Below, in pieces: positions 46,079 through 55,144 of a DNA stretch of 64,000 nucleotides. The DNA is from Ruegeria sp. EL01 (lineage in GTDB: Bacteria > Pseudomonadota > Alphaproteobacteria > Rhodobacterales > Rhodobacteraceae): positions 62,001 to 126,000 of the forward strand of contig NZ_OMPS01000044.1 of assembly GCF_900313035.1 (NCBI RefSeq). The letters are read 5' to 3'. The notes beneath the pieces are model-generated. The model was not told where the DNA came from. It made no database searches and saw nothing but the letters and a program-made list of their open reading frames with translations. Made by a program: the position numbers and the translations under genes. Position 1 is the stretch's first letter, and the number at the start of each line of letters is the position of its first letter.

Positions 46079-46803
46079 GACGATCTCTCTCCTTCGACAC
46101 GCTGACGGTAATGGTATTCTCCGACGATCTCCATCCCGAGCGCGCGGTAAAGACCATTGGCTCCGTCATTGGCTTTGGTGCAGATCACGCTAAGCGTCTG
46201 GGCGCCATTGTCCATCGCCCAGAAGGCCGCAGCACGCATGGCCCACTGCCCCAATCCCTGTCGGCGGTGATCGGGCAGGATTTCCAGCGCATGCAACATC
46301 GCGACATCCCCGTGCATCGCAACAAACGCGGTGCCACAGGGCTGATCGTTGTGACGCAAAAGGAAGCCCGTTTTGGGGTCTTTGGCACGCTCCATGATCG
46401 CCACACGTTCAGGTCCTATCCCCCCCGACCCCCAGATTTCACGCATGATCACCAGCGGTTCCCAGATTGAAAAAACTGTGACCCGGGGGATGGGTTGATC
46501 GGTCAGGCGGGTCACTGGGCAGGAATAGATATTGACCGGGTCCAGGATGTCATACCCCCGCTCGGCAAGCTGTGCATCCAGTGCCTCGTCACCCGGACGC
46601 AGGCAGAAAATACGCTTCTGTCCCATTCCAAGCATCGCGGCCTCGGCAGCGTCGATGTCTGGATCAGCCGCAGCGTCCAACGGGTTGGCTGCTGACACAC
46701 GCGAGCCGCCGCCCTGTCCTTCGCGCAATTGAAACGGACCCAGCGTTTCATATCTGGCGGCAGGCCAAGTGCCGTCAACGATGTCGGCCCAATTCGGGCT
46801 CAC
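46075..46803 (-). CDS. GNAT-family N-acetyltransferase
   Basis: 242 residues from a GTG overlapping the CinA-like stop by four bases. The acetyl-CoA-binding motif is LEILPDHRRQGLGQWAMRAAAFW near residue 180, followed by ANDGANGLYRALGM. The N-terminal half is a degenerate second acetyltransferase-like domain. Substrate unknown. Its place in the operon gives no clear hint. Confidence 0.82.
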   Translation of the reverse strand: MSPNWADIVDGTWPAARYETLGPFQLREGQGGGSRVSAANPLDAAADPDIDAAEAAMLGMGQKRIFCLRPGDEALDAQLAERGYDILDPVNIYSCPVTRLTDQPIPRVTVFSIWEPLVIMREIWGSGGIGPERVAIMERAKDPKTGFLLRHNDQPCGTAFVAMHGDVAMLHALEILPDHRRQGLGQWAMRAAAFWAMDNGAQTLSVICTKANDGANGLYRALGMEIVGEYHYRQRVEGERSS

Positions 46804-47522
46804 AGCTGCAGTTCTTTCGCCAACCGGGTCATGGCCACGTCGATCCGCGCGCCATCAGTGCCCCGGACAACCACATTGGCCCCAAACACTCCGTTGGTCT
46901 GAAACGGATAGCACCCGATCGAAAGGTCGTCGAACGCACCGGCCAACGCAGACAGTGTTGCGGCGATATCGCCCTCACCCCGGTTCACGCGCAGGGTTTG
47001 TGACAACAATGGGCTGCCGCCGGTCAGTTTTGGCAGTACGCTCGCAACCATCGCCTGAAACACCAACGGGACCCCAGCCATCACATGCACATTTTCTATG
47101 GTGAACCCGGGCGCGGTCGAGACTGGATTGTCGATCAAAACCGCCCCATCCGGAATACGGGCCATACGCAGTCGCGCGGCGTTCAGTTCCAACCCGGAGT
47201 TGTCATAGTGGGCTTGCAGCAACGCGCGGGCGTCGTCGCGCACATCGATATGCGCCCTAAAGGCCCGGGCGATGCAATCAGCCGTTATATCGTCGTGGGT
47301 CGGACCGATGCCACCACTGGTAAACACGTGGTCATATGTTTCGGACAATGCTTTGGCCGCCGCTTCGATGGCGGGGGCATCGTCACTGACGATGCGAACT
47401 TCGCTCAGGTCGATGCCTTGTTTGGTCAGCTCGCCAGCCAGATAATGCATATTGGCGTCGCGCGTACGACCCGACAGGATTTCGTCCCCGATCACCAGCA
47501 TGGCTGCGGTAGGGTTTGACAT
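46800..47522 (-). CDS. CinA-type molybdopterin-binding-domain protein
   Basis: 240 residues from the ATG at 47522. N-terminal MoaB/MogA-like domain: AAMLVIGDEILSGRTRDAN and TSGGIGPTHDDITADCIAR. The CinA C-terminal deamidase domain is absent, so this is the short single-domain form. Despite the name, molybdopterin binding or competence function is unproven. First gene of the four-gene operon; divergent from sfsA. Confidence 0.88.
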   Translation of the reverse strand: MSNPTAAMLVIGDEILSGRTRDANMHYLAGELTKQGIDLSEVRIVSDDAPAIEAAAKALSETYDHVFTSGGIGPTHDDITADCIARAFRAHIDVRDDARALLQAHYDNSGLELNAARLRMARIPDGAVLIDNPVSTAPGFTIENVHVMAGVPLVFQAMVASVLPKLTGGSPLLSQTLRVNRGEGDIAATLSALAGAFDDLSIGCYPFQTNGVFGANVVVRGTDGARIDVAMTRLAKELQL

Positions 47523-47714
47523 GGCCTGTCCTTTCTTGCTGCGACGTGTAAGCAAGATATCCGTCCTGACTGGCCTCGCAAGGTCCCTTTGTTGGTGGCG
47601 CGGGGTTTCCGCTGGCAATTTCACGACTGAAATCCATTTTGCGGGCGCTGTCTCTGGTTGGCGCTGCGGGCCTGACCCTTTCCTTGCAGGCGGGTGCGCG
47701 CTAAGGCGGTGGGT

Positions 47715-48425
47715 ATGAAGTTTCCCACGCCGCTTGTCTCCGCCCGCCTGATCCGCCGCTACAAACGCTTTCTGGCCGATTGCACGCTGGAAGACGGGCG
47801 AGAGGTGACGGCCCACTGCGCCAATCCAGGCTCAATGCTGGGATTGGCTGAGCCGGGGATGAAGATTTGGCTGGAGCCAAATGACGATCCCAAGAAAAAA
47901 CTGAAATACGGCTGGCGGCTGGTCGACCACGAGAACGGGCATTTTACCGGTGTCGACACCTCTGTTCCCAACAAAGCCCTGCGTGCCGCGCTTGAAGCAG
48001 GTGAGATTGCCGAACTGGCCGCTTATCAAACTGTGCGACCCGAGGTGAAATACGGCGAGAACAGCCGCATCGATTTCTTGCTGACCCAACCGGGACTGCC
48101 GGATGCCTATGTTGAGGTCAAAAGCGTCACCCTATCGCGCCAACCCGGTCTGGCCGAGTTTCCCGACAGCGTCACCGCCCGCGGCACGAAGCATTTGGGG
48201 GAACTGGCGGCGATGGCCCAACAAGGACATAGGGCGATCATGTTGTATCTGGTTCAACGCACGGGTTGCGATCGATTTGCACTGGCAGCAGACATTGACC
48301 CGACCTATGCGGCGGCATTTGAGGTGACACAGGCGCAAGGTGTAGAACGGCTGATCTATGGAGCTCGAATTTCTCCCAAGGAAATTGAGATAGACGACCG
48401 ATTGATTTCAGGCAAACCGCTGTGA
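47715..48425 (+). CDS. sfsA: DNA/RNA nuclease SfsA
   Basis: 236 residues from the ATG at 47715. Family motifs: RRYKRFLADCTLEDG, CANPGSMLGL, YGENSRIDFLL and VEVKSVTL, the last two forming the restriction-endonuclease-like metal site. SfsA was first described as a sugar-fermentation regulator in E. coli and is now annotated a nuclease. It is followed by the Imm11-type gene on the same strand. Confidence 0.93.
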   Translation: MKFPTPLVSARLIRRYKRFLADCTLEDGREVTAHCANPGSMLGLAEPGMKIWLEPNDDPKKKLKYGWRLVDHENGHFTGVDTSVPNKALRAALEAGEIAELAAYQTVRPEVKYGENSRIDFLLTQPGLPDAYVEVKSVTLSRQPGLAEFPDSVTARGTKHLGELAAMAQQGHRAIMLYLVQRTGCDRFALAADIDPTYAAAFEVTQAQGVERLIYGARISPKEIEIDDRLISGKPL

Positions 48426-48490
48426 ACTTGCGCTTAAGTCTTTTTGACGACTGAGCACTGCCAATTCCAACCGAAAATTCTGAGGCCACG

Positions 48491-49129
48491 GTGGCACATA
48501 AAAAAGTCTGGGAATCTCTGCTTCTCCACAGCACTCGAAACAGCCAACCCATTGATGTGCATCTGAATGCGCCATATCCGGAAGGCTATGTTGCGTTCAA
48601 GCACAAGTACCAGGATGCACAGGACGTTCCGGCCTCTGACTATCCAAAATACATTTGGTTTGAATCCTATGATCTTCCAAAGAAAAAGAAAGAGAACCTG
48701 CCGGACATCTTCACCGGAGCGATGGCCCTCATCTATGTGTCAAAGGAAATGCGTGATCTTTTGATGCAGTTCGAGCTTGGGCGCACACGCTTCCACGAAG
48801 TTCCGCTGTTTGAGTATGACCAGAAAACGCCCTATCCCGGACGGCGCTGGTTCATGATGCATATTCTGGAAAACCGGAAGACGTTTGTGCCAAAACTGTC
48901 CACTGGACTACGGGAAGTTGGCGAAAATACCAACGTCTGGCAAGCCAATCCCGAGGGAAAGAACAAGCTGGCCGTAAACCCGTCTGCCGCCAGTGATCTG
49001 GATTTCTGGATGGATCGCAACGTTCTCAGCAGAATGTTCTTCTCTGACCGGTTGAAAATCGCGATCAAGGAGTCCGGGCTAAGCGCGCGCTGGCTTGGGT
49101 TCCGACCCTGCAAAGTAGTCTCTGATTGA
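48491..49129 (+). CDS. Imm11-family (DUF1629-type) protein, orphan
   Basis: 212 residues from a GTG start, 65 bases after sfsA. The central segment VSKEMRDLLMQFELGRTRFHEVPLF-like (residues 80-105) matches the Imm_11/DUF1629 immunity-protein family found beside polymorphic toxins. No toxin, Rhs, VgrG or HNH gene lies next to it. It may be an orphan immunity gene or a domesticated relative; the assignment rests on this segment and on GRRWFMMHI. Confidence 0.6.
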   Translation: MAHKKVWESLLLHSTRNSQPIDVHLNAPYPEGYVAFKHKYQDAQDVPASDYPKYIWFESYDLPKKKKENLPDIFTGAMALIYVSKEMRDLLMQFELGRTRFHEVPLFEYDQKTPYPGRRWFMMHILENRKTFVPKLSTGLREVGENTNVWQANPEGKNKLAVNPSAASDLDFWMDRNVLSRMFFSDRLKIAIKESGLSARWLGFRPCKVVSD

Positions 49130-49194
49130 CCTGTGCTGGAAGCGACACTTCTTTGAACGGGCGCTCCTAACACAAGTCAGATCAATATATCACC

Positions 49195-50865
49195 TCACAA
49201 AGCCTTGAGATTCGGCCACAAATCTGCATCAAGGGCTTTGACAAAGGGTTTGAAATGGTCTGCCACCGATTGCCAACGCCCGACCGAAGACGCGCTGATT
49301 GGCTGTCGAACCTGCAAGTTACTTGCGGTTTTGACGGCATCAGGCAGGTCATGCGGCGATAGCATAGCCTCTTGGAATTGAAGATCGCAGATCCGGGCAA
49401 GGTCTTCGACCGTGTCTTTCAGATTGCTGACCAGATGCTCATATCCGATGTTGTGAATCCGACCCGGCAGCAGGTTCTGCCAATGCAGAACATAGCGGCG
49501 ATAACGGTTTGCCTCGGCTGCCATCCATTTCAGGTCGTGGGTGAAATACAACCCAGCAGCACCAAAATGCGTGCGCCACATCGACAGGGCAACATCCCGG
49601 GGATCGCGTTCGACGTTCAGAATGACAGCGTTGGGGAAGGCCTGCGCAATCGCCCCGATATACGCGTAGTTGCCTGGCGCCTTGTCGACAAAGGCCACGG
49701 CACCTTCAGTCAGGTTCGGTAAGTGTTCGACATAGTGATCGGCCAGTTTATCCGCCGCTTGCCATTCCGACGGCTGAGCGTGGGCTTTTCTGGCCCAGTG
49801 ATGCACCGACGCAAGTTCCCCCAGCCCCTGAACACCGCTATGGGCTGACAAAATACGCTCGACCAGAGTCGTCCCGGATCGGGGCAGCCCAATCACAAAT
49901 ATCGGACGAGGGATATCTGTTCGCGGTCCGAGTGCAGCGACGGGCAAAGGTGCCGCCAGAATCTTGCGGCACTGCTTGTCGTTACGCGATTGCCATTCCT
50001 TAAGGTCCTCGCGCAGAAATCCATGGGCCTCGAACAGGTGCTGCATCTCATCTGCGGTATCCTTGTCCTGACGCGCCAGACTCGCCGCAGCAAAATGAAC
50101 CACCGCCGCGCTTTCGCGACCCGTGGGCCGCTTGCCTTCAAGGGCATGCGATATCCTGGCCTTCAATTTGGATCGGTCTTCCCGCGACAGGTTTGGCAGC
50201 GTCGCCATGAACTCAAGCGTTTCGGGATCATCCGGCGCCAGATCAAGGGCCGCACGGGCATGTATCACGGCCTGATCAATCCGCCCCATCCCAACATGCG
50301 CCTTGGCCAGTCTCAATTGCCCGTAATGGAATTGCGGGTTCTGCTCGACAAGTGCCGTCAGCAGATCAATCGCTTGGTCCCATTGGCGCAGTTCATCCAG
50401 AATATCTGCTTTCAGACATTGCGCCTGCAAATGTGTCGGCTGATGTTTCAGCACTTGCTCAACCGCCGCCAGCGCTTTTTCTACTTCGCGTTCGCGCAAC
50501 AACGCCATCGCCCGAATATAAAGCTGAGCCGGCGTCAGGGGTGCCCTGGTGCCGATTTTGTCGATAAAGCGCAAAGCGTCTTCAGAATCTCCGCCCTGCA
50601 CCAGACTCAACCCATAGTTTTGAATTAACTCCTGATTTCCGGGATCCAGATGCCAGGCACGTTCAAAGTTTGTTTGTGCGAGTTTGAATTTCTGCTGTTG
50701 GACTGCACACAATCCCGCGAGCTTGGGCAGAGCGGGCACTTTCGGCCACTTTTTTGCAGCCTTGGTTGCGCGTTTGTAGGCTCTTTCCGGTCGGCCACTT
50801 TTTAACAAATCACTAATAACAGATACTTCGGCACCCAGTGGGTCGAATTTATTAATCATTTTCAA
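49195..50865 (-). CDS. TPR-repeat sulfotransferase
   Basis: 556 residues. The N-terminal 280 residues hold about six TPR-like helical repeats (for example FKLAQTNFERAWHLDPGNQE and IDQAVIHARAALDLAPDDPE). The C-terminal domain has the PAPS 5'-phosphosulfate loop IGLPRSGTTLVERILS (residues 325-340) and the 3'-phosphate region NVERDPRDVALSMWR. It transfers sulfate from PAPS to an unknown acceptor, perhaps a peptide or glycan held by the TPRs. It stands alone, divergent from map. Confidence 0.88.
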   Translation of the reverse strand: MKMINKFDPLGAEVSVISDLLKSGRPERAYKRATKAAKKWPKVPALPKLAGLCAVQQQKFKLAQTNFERAWHLDPGNQELIQNYGLSLVQGGDSEDALRFIDKIGTRAPLTPAQLYIRAMALLREREVEKALAAVEQVLKHQPTHLQAQCLKADILDELRQWDQAIDLLTALVEQNPQFHYGQLRLAKAHVGMGRIDQAVIHARAALDLAPDDPETLEFMATLPNLSREDRSKLKARISHALEGKRPTGRESAAVVHFAAASLARQDKDTADEMQHLFEAHGFLREDLKEWQSRNDKQCRKILAAPLPVAALGPRTDIPRPIFVIGLPRSGTTLVERILSAHSGVQGLGELASVHHWARKAHAQPSEWQAADKLADHYVEHLPNLTEGAVAFVDKAPGNYAYIGAIAQAFPNAVILNVERDPRDVALSMWRTHFGAAGLYFTHDLKWMAAEANRYRRYVLHWQNLLPGRIHNIGYEHLVSNLKDTVEDLARICDLQFQEAMLSPHDLPDAVKTASNLQVRQPISASSVGRWQSVADHFKPFVKALDADLWPNLKAL

Positions 50866-51050
50866 AGCCTTATCTGTCTTTTGAAATCGAACAGACCATG
50901 CCCCGGTTCATTCAAATAACTTCCGAGGGTCTATTTGCTTCGATATGATACTTGACCAAAGGCTTTACAATGCGACGCCGCACCCTCTGGTACTTTCTGC
51001 GCAAGCAGCGTAAAAGGAGTGCTGCGCGAAACATTTGGAGCCTAGCGTCG

Positions 51051-51863
51051 ATGAAAGAACATCGTGGCCGTCTGACAAAGGACGGTATCCGCATCTATGA
51101 ACAGGGTGACTTTGCCGGGATGCACGCGGCAGGGGAATTGGCTGCGCGGATTCTGGATAATGTAGCTGACCACGTCTTTGTCGGCCAAACCACCGGCGAG
51201 ATTGATCGGATCATCACACAGATGGTTGAGGATGCGGGCGCGACCTCGGCGACTATCGGCTATAAGGGCTATCAACACGCCAGCTGCATCAGCGTCAATC
51301 ACGTGGTTTGCCATGGTATTCCCAGCGACAAAAAGCTGAAAGATGGCGACATCTTGAACGTCGATGTGACGGTTGTTGTCGATGGCTGGTTCGGCGACAC
51401 CTCGCGCATGTATGTAGCCGGAAAGCTGCCGCGCAAGGCCGAACGGCTTATTCAGGTCACCCATGACGCGCTGTTCAAAGGCATCGAGATGGTCAAGCCG
51501 GGCAACACGTTCGGCGATATCGGCCACGCGATTCAGGCCTATGTCGAAGCGCATCGGATGAGCGTCGTGCGCGATTTCTGCGGCCATGGGTTGGGCCGGG
51601 TGTTCCACGCGCCGCCAAACGTTCTGCACTATGGGCGTCCGGGCACCGGGGCCAAGCTGGAAGAAGGTATGTTCTTCACCATCGAGCCAATGGTCAATCT
51701 GGGTCGTCCCGAAACCAAAACGCTGGCCGATGACTGGACTGCCGTGACCCGTGACAAATCGCTGTCAGCGCAGTTTGAACATTCGGTGGGTGTCACGGCG
51801 GATGGGGTTGAGATCTTCACTCTGTCACCAGACGGCAAGTACCACCCGACCTATTCCTCATGA
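51051..51863 (+). CDS. map: Methionine aminopeptidase type I
   Basis: 270 residues from the ATG at 51051; a basic extension to 50952 is possible but atypical. Metal ligands of the pita-bread fold are visible in LNVDVTVVVDGWFGDTSRM, CGHGLGRVFHAPPNV, FTIEPMVN and the final QFEHSVGVT. It removes initiator methionine co-translationally. It converges on the small ORF that overlaps its 3' end. Confidence 0.95.
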   Translation: MKEHRGRLTKDGIRIYEQGDFAGMHAAGELAARILDNVADHVFVGQTTGEIDRIITQMVEDAGATSATIGYKGYQHASCISVNHVVCHGIPSDKKLKDGDILNVDVTVVVDGWFGDTSRMYVAGKLPRKAERLIQVTHDALFKGIEMVKPGNTFGDIGHAIQAYVEAHRMSVVRDFCGHGLGRVFHAPPNVLHYGRPGTGAKLEEGMFFTIEPMVNLGRPETKTLADDWTAVTRDKSLSAQFEHSVGVTADGVEIFTLSPDGKYHPTYSS

Positions 51864-52057
51864 TCCCCGACCTGTTCGCGCAATAGCTTTAGCAGCATCG
51901 TCTCAGGCCCGCATGGTGCGACCGCATCATGGATAAAGATCGGCATGCGCATAGGTTTTGGAGGCGGGCCGGTGACGGCATAGGTGTCCTGCACAAAGGC
52001 CCAGAGCGGAGGGGTGATGGCGCGGTCCATCCCCAGACCATACCATAGTTGGGTCAA
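51851..52057 (-). CDS. Possible small protein coupled to the HAD gene
   Basis: 68 codons from a TTG whose TTGA overlaps the HAD-gene stop, or 59 codons from the ATG at 52030. It fills the gap between the HAD and map genes and overlaps map by 13 bases. The sequence is proline-rich in the middle (VTGPPPKPMRMPIFIHDAVA) with an amphipathic C-terminal helix (ETMLLKLLREQV). No family recognised. Confidence 0.45.
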   Translation of the reverse strand: MTQLWYGLGMDRAITPPLWAFVQDTYAVTGPPPKPMRMPIFIHDAVAPCGPETMLLKLLREQVGDHEE

Positions 52058-52689
52058 AGCCCCAAAAGCTGGGGGGCCTGTGCCATGTCAGAAAAGACCT
52101 CGGCCCCAAGTGCAGCCAAACGGGCACCATCATCATGGGCCGCGTACCCAAGGCAGCGCATTTCAGCCCTGATAGCGGCGGTAACGCCATTTGCACTGTC
52201 TTCGATGACGACAGGGGATTTTGCGTCAAAATGCCGGGCTGCAGTTAGAAACATGGTGGGATCGGGTTTGCCGATCCCCAAAGCATAGGCCGAGAACATT
52301 ACTTTGCTAAAACGGTCCCACAAGCCGTTTTGACCCAGTGTGATCTGCATCTTTTCAGGCCGCCCGTTTGAGGCAACGCAATATGGAATTCCCTGCGCAT
52401 CAAGCTGTGCCAGCAGTTCGGGGATACCCTCGATCAGAGGCGTCCCTGCGCGCAAAACCTCGTAGGTCTCGGCATAAATCTGATCGGTCCACGCGTCGGG
52501 CAAATCCGCGCCCAGCGCCCGTGCTTTGTCGCGGACACCAGTCATGGTTCCCCCGACAAAAAGCGACATGCATTCGTTCAAGGAAAGGTGCACACCATAG
52601 CCCGCGAGATTGTCGACTATGACCTGATTGGACAGAACCTCGCTATCGACCAGAACACCATCGCAATCGAAAATCACCAGATCATGCAT
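52054..52689 (-). CDS. HAD-family phosphatase (phosphoglycolate phosphatase/beta-PGM-like)
   Basis: 211 residues from the ATG at 52689. HAD motif I DCDGVLVDSE with nucleophile near residue 9, motif II in CVASNGRPEK, lysine in the GIGKPDPTMF segment and motif IV in VVIEDSANGV. A helical cap domain lies between motifs I and II. The substrate is a small phosphate ester, not identified. It overlaps the end of rsmD by eight bases. Confidence 0.88.
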   Translation of the reverse strand: MHDLVIFDCDGVLVDSEVLSNQVIVDNLAGYGVHLSLNECMSLFVGGTMTGVRDKARALGADLPDAWTDQIYAETYEVLRAGTPLIEGIPELLAQLDAQGIPYCVASNGRPEKMQITLGQNGLWDRFSKVMFSAYALGIGKPDPTMFLTAARHFDAKSPVVIEDSANGVTAAIRAEMRCLGYAAHDDGARLAALGAEVFSDMAQAPQLLGL

Positions 52690-53248
52690 GTCGGGTCCCA
52701 TTCCACCACATCAATGAGATGTAAGTGTCGCCGTATTTCCGTGCATCGTGCAGATCGAACCCCTCGGGCGCAGTCATTGAGGCATTTTCTTCCCAGACGA
52801 TCAGGGCATCATCAGCCAACCAACCACCCTGTGTGATCGCGGTCAAAGCCTTTTGCCCCAGTGCTTTGCCATACGGCGGATCCAGAAACACCAGATCATA
52901 GGGCATGTCTGGGTTGTCCCCCAGCCGGGTTGCATCACGGCGGATCAGGTCGGTTCGGTCGTTGCTACCAGTCAGCTCGATATTCTTGCGGATCAGAGTC
53001 TGTGCGGCACGACCGTCATCTACGAAGGTCACATAAGACGCGCCACGCGACAACGCCTCAAGCCCCAAAGCACCAGTGCCCGCGAACAGGTCCAGCACGC
53101 GCAAGCCATCAAAATCGATCTGATGGTTCAGAACGTTGAACAGGCTTTCGCGCACCCGGTCGGTGGTGGGGCGCAAATGGGCTCCGGTATCGCCTTTGCC
53201 GACCGAGGTCAGGGCTCGGCCCCGCGACGCTCCGGCGATGATCCTCAC
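52682..53248 (-). CDS. rsmD: 16S rRNA (guanine966-N2)-methyltransferase
   Basis: 188 residues. N-terminal MRIIAGASRGRAL, then RPTTDRVRESLFN, the SAM-binding VLDLFAGTGALGLEALSRGA and the catalytic LVFLDPPYG are diagnostic of RsmD. It methylates G966 of 16S rRNA in the 30S subunit. It overlaps the flavoprotein gene upstream by four bases and the HAD gene downstream. Confidence 0.95.
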   Translation of the reverse strand: MRIIAGASRGRALTSVGKGDTGAHLRPTTDRVRESLFNVLNHQIDFDGLRVLDLFAGTGALGLEALSRGASYVTFVDDGRAAQTLIRKNIELTGSNDRTDLIRRDATRLGDNPDMPYDLVFLDPPYGKALGQKALTAITQGGWLADDALIVWEENASMTAPEGFDLHDARKYGDTYISLMWWNGTRHA

Positions 53249-54456
53249 GCTTTGAGCAGCGGTTTCAGATCCGCATCAGGATCAACCACCACTGCCGGGT
53301 CAGCCGTCTTTCCCATCTCGATCAAGCGCTTGCCAACCATATAGGCACGCGGATCGTTCATCGCGTCAACGGCGATCAGTTGGTCACCCTTGTAGTACCA
53401 GAAGGACACGGTTGCCCCTTCGCCCTTGCGGGTCACGACACGGTCATATCCGGTGTTCAGGCCCGCGATTTGCAATTTTACGTCGTACTGATCCGACCAG
53501 AACCATGGCGTCGCCACATAATCTTTAGCCGCGCCCAGCATGTTCTGAGCCACGATCTCGGCCTGATCGATGGCGTTGGGCACGCTTTCCAACCGAATGC
53601 GGTCGCCTTTGTGCAGGAATGACGCACAATCACCTGCCGCCCAGATCGACGGATCGGAGGTGCGGCCATGGGCGTCAGTCTTGATCCCGTTGTCCAGCGT
53701 CAGCCCCGCCATCTCTGCCAGCTGGGTTGCCGGGGCGATGCCAACGCCGACAATAACGAAATCCAATTCAAGCGTGGACCCATCGCTCAGGGCTGCGCCC
53801 GTCACCTTGCCATTCTCACCCAGCAGACGATCGAGCCCCACGCCTTCACGGATGTCAGCGCCATAGTTGTTGTGGAGGGTGCGGAAGTAATCGCTTGTCT
53901 CGGGGGCAGCGACACGTTGCAGGATGCGGTCCGCCATTTCGACCAGCGTCACCTTGACCCCGCGCTTGGCGCAGACAGCAGCGGCCTCAAGCCCGATATA
54001 GCCGCCCCCCACGATCAGCGCGCGCGCGCCTTCGGTGACCCACGGCCCCATATTGTCCACATGCGCCAGATCGCGCACCACGTGCACGCCGTCCAGATCA
54101 CCGCCAATCGAGGCAGGCAGGCGGCGCGGGTCTGATCCGGTGGTCAGGGCCAGCTCATCATAGGAAATGACCTCATCCCCCAACGTCACAGTCTTGGCCT
54201 TCGGGTCGATGCCCGTCACGCGCTGACCCAAACGCAGGGTAATGTTGTTGTCGGCATAAAAGCTCTCAGGCCGCAGGAATAACCGTTCCAGCTCCATCTC
54301 GCCCAGCAGGTAGGCCTTGGACAGTGGCGGGCGCTGATATGGCAGATGCGGCTCGGCCCCAATCAAGGTGATATCGCCTTCGAACCCGTCTTTGCGCAGC
54401 CTGGCAACAAGCGATGCGCCCGCCTGTCCGGCACCTATCACGACAATATGGCTCAT
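53245..54456 (-). CDS. FAD-dependent ferredoxin/rubredoxin reductase-type oxidoreductase
   Basis: 403 residues. FAD motif IVVIGAGQAGASLVARLR at the N-terminus, LPYQRPPLSKAYL, the NAD(P)H-binding ARALIVGGGYIGLEAAA near residue 145 and SIWAAGDCAS near 275, with a C-terminal reductase domain. It fits the ferredoxin reductases that feed Rieske oxygenases or P450s. No ferredoxin or oxygenase is adjacent, so the partner is unknown. Confidence 0.88.
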   Translation of the reverse strand: MSHIVVIGAGQAGASLVARLRKDGFEGDITLIGAEPHLPYQRPPLSKAYLLGEMELERLFLRPESFYADNNITLRLGQRVTGIDPKAKTVTLGDEVISYDELALTTGSDPRRLPASIGGDLDGVHVVRDLAHVDNMGPWVTEGARALIVGGGYIGLEAAAVCAKRGVKVTLVEMADRILQRVAAPETSDYFRTLHNNYGADIREGVGLDRLLGENGKVTGAALSDGSTLELDFVIVGVGIAPATQLAEMAGLTLDNGIKTDAHGRTSDPSIWAAGDCASFLHKGDRIRLESVPNAIDQAEIVAQNMLGAAKDYVATPWFWSDQYDVKLQIAGLNTGYDRVVTRKGEGATVSFWYYKGDQLIAVDAMNDPRAYMVGKRLIEMGKTADPAVVVDPDADLKPLLKA

Positions 54457-54554
54457 GTTCCTCCTACCCTGTCGAATTCACGTGGTCACTTTCGTCTGAC
54501 CACCTATATTGCGGCAGGGACTGACTCTGCAAATCCAATCGACAGGAGCACAAA

Positions 54555-55040
54555 ATGATTTCTACCGGTGACACGCTGCCCAATGCCACGCTGATCCAGA
54601 TGGGCGCGGATGGCCCAGAAGGTGTTCAGGTTTCAGACAAGACAAAAGGCCGCAAGGTCGTCATTTTTGCTGTTCCCGGTGCGTATACCGGCACCTGCAC
54701 AACCGCACATGTGCCCAGCTTCATGCGGACCAAAGATCAATTCGACGCAAAAGGTGTGGACGAGATCATTTGCGTTTCGGTCAACGACCCCTTTGTGATG
54801 AGCGCCTGGGGCGACGCCACTGGGGCCAGCGAGGCCGGTCTGACCATGCTGTCTGATGCCTCATCGGAATTCACCAAGGCACTCGGGATGGATTTCGACG
54901 CGCCGCCGGTGGGCCTGATTGCGCGGTCCAAGCGGTATGCCATGCTGGTCGAAGACGGGAAAGTCATCGCCCTGAACCTGGAAGAAAACCCTGGTGTCTG
55001 TGAAATTTCGGCCGGCGAAGGACTGCTGGACGTCATCTGA
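54555..55040 (+). CDS. Peroxiredoxin (Prx5 type)
   Basis: 161 residues, preceded by ACAGGAG. The active site VPGAYTGTCTTAHVPSF carries the peroxidatic cysteine near residue 48, as in Prx5/hybrid peroxiredoxins; a further cysteine in GVCEIS near 151 could act as the resolving residue. It reduces hydrogen and organic peroxides in the cytoplasm. Divergent from the flavoprotein gene and followed by a GC hairpin. Confidence 0.93.
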   Translation: MISTGDTLPNATLIQMGADGPEGVQVSDKTKGRKVVIFAVPGAYTGTCTTAHVPSFMRTKDQFDAKGVDEIICVSVNDPFVMSAWGDATGASEAGLTMLSDASSEFTKALGMDFDAPPVGLIARSKRYAMLVEDGKVIALNLEENPGVCEISAGEGLLDVI

Positions 55041-55047
55041 TCCTGTT

Positions 55048-55070
55048 TGGCCCCGGCAGTGTCGGGGCCA
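55048..55070 (+). terminator. Hairpin after the Prx5 gene
   Basis: Eight-base arms TGGCCCCG and complement with a seven-base loop, starting eight bases past the stop. The T tract is poor, so termination efficiency is uncertain. Confidence 0.6.
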
Positions 55071-55144
55071 CGTGAAGTGTAATTAGCTTGATACACACCC
55101 CCATTGCACCAATAATGTGCACATCTTATTTGGGGGGCTTATTT

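Noticed and set aside
47600..47705. Signal-peptide-like frame ending just before sfsA
   Set aside because: It lacks a start codon with a ribosome site and has no mature domain; treated as intergenic.
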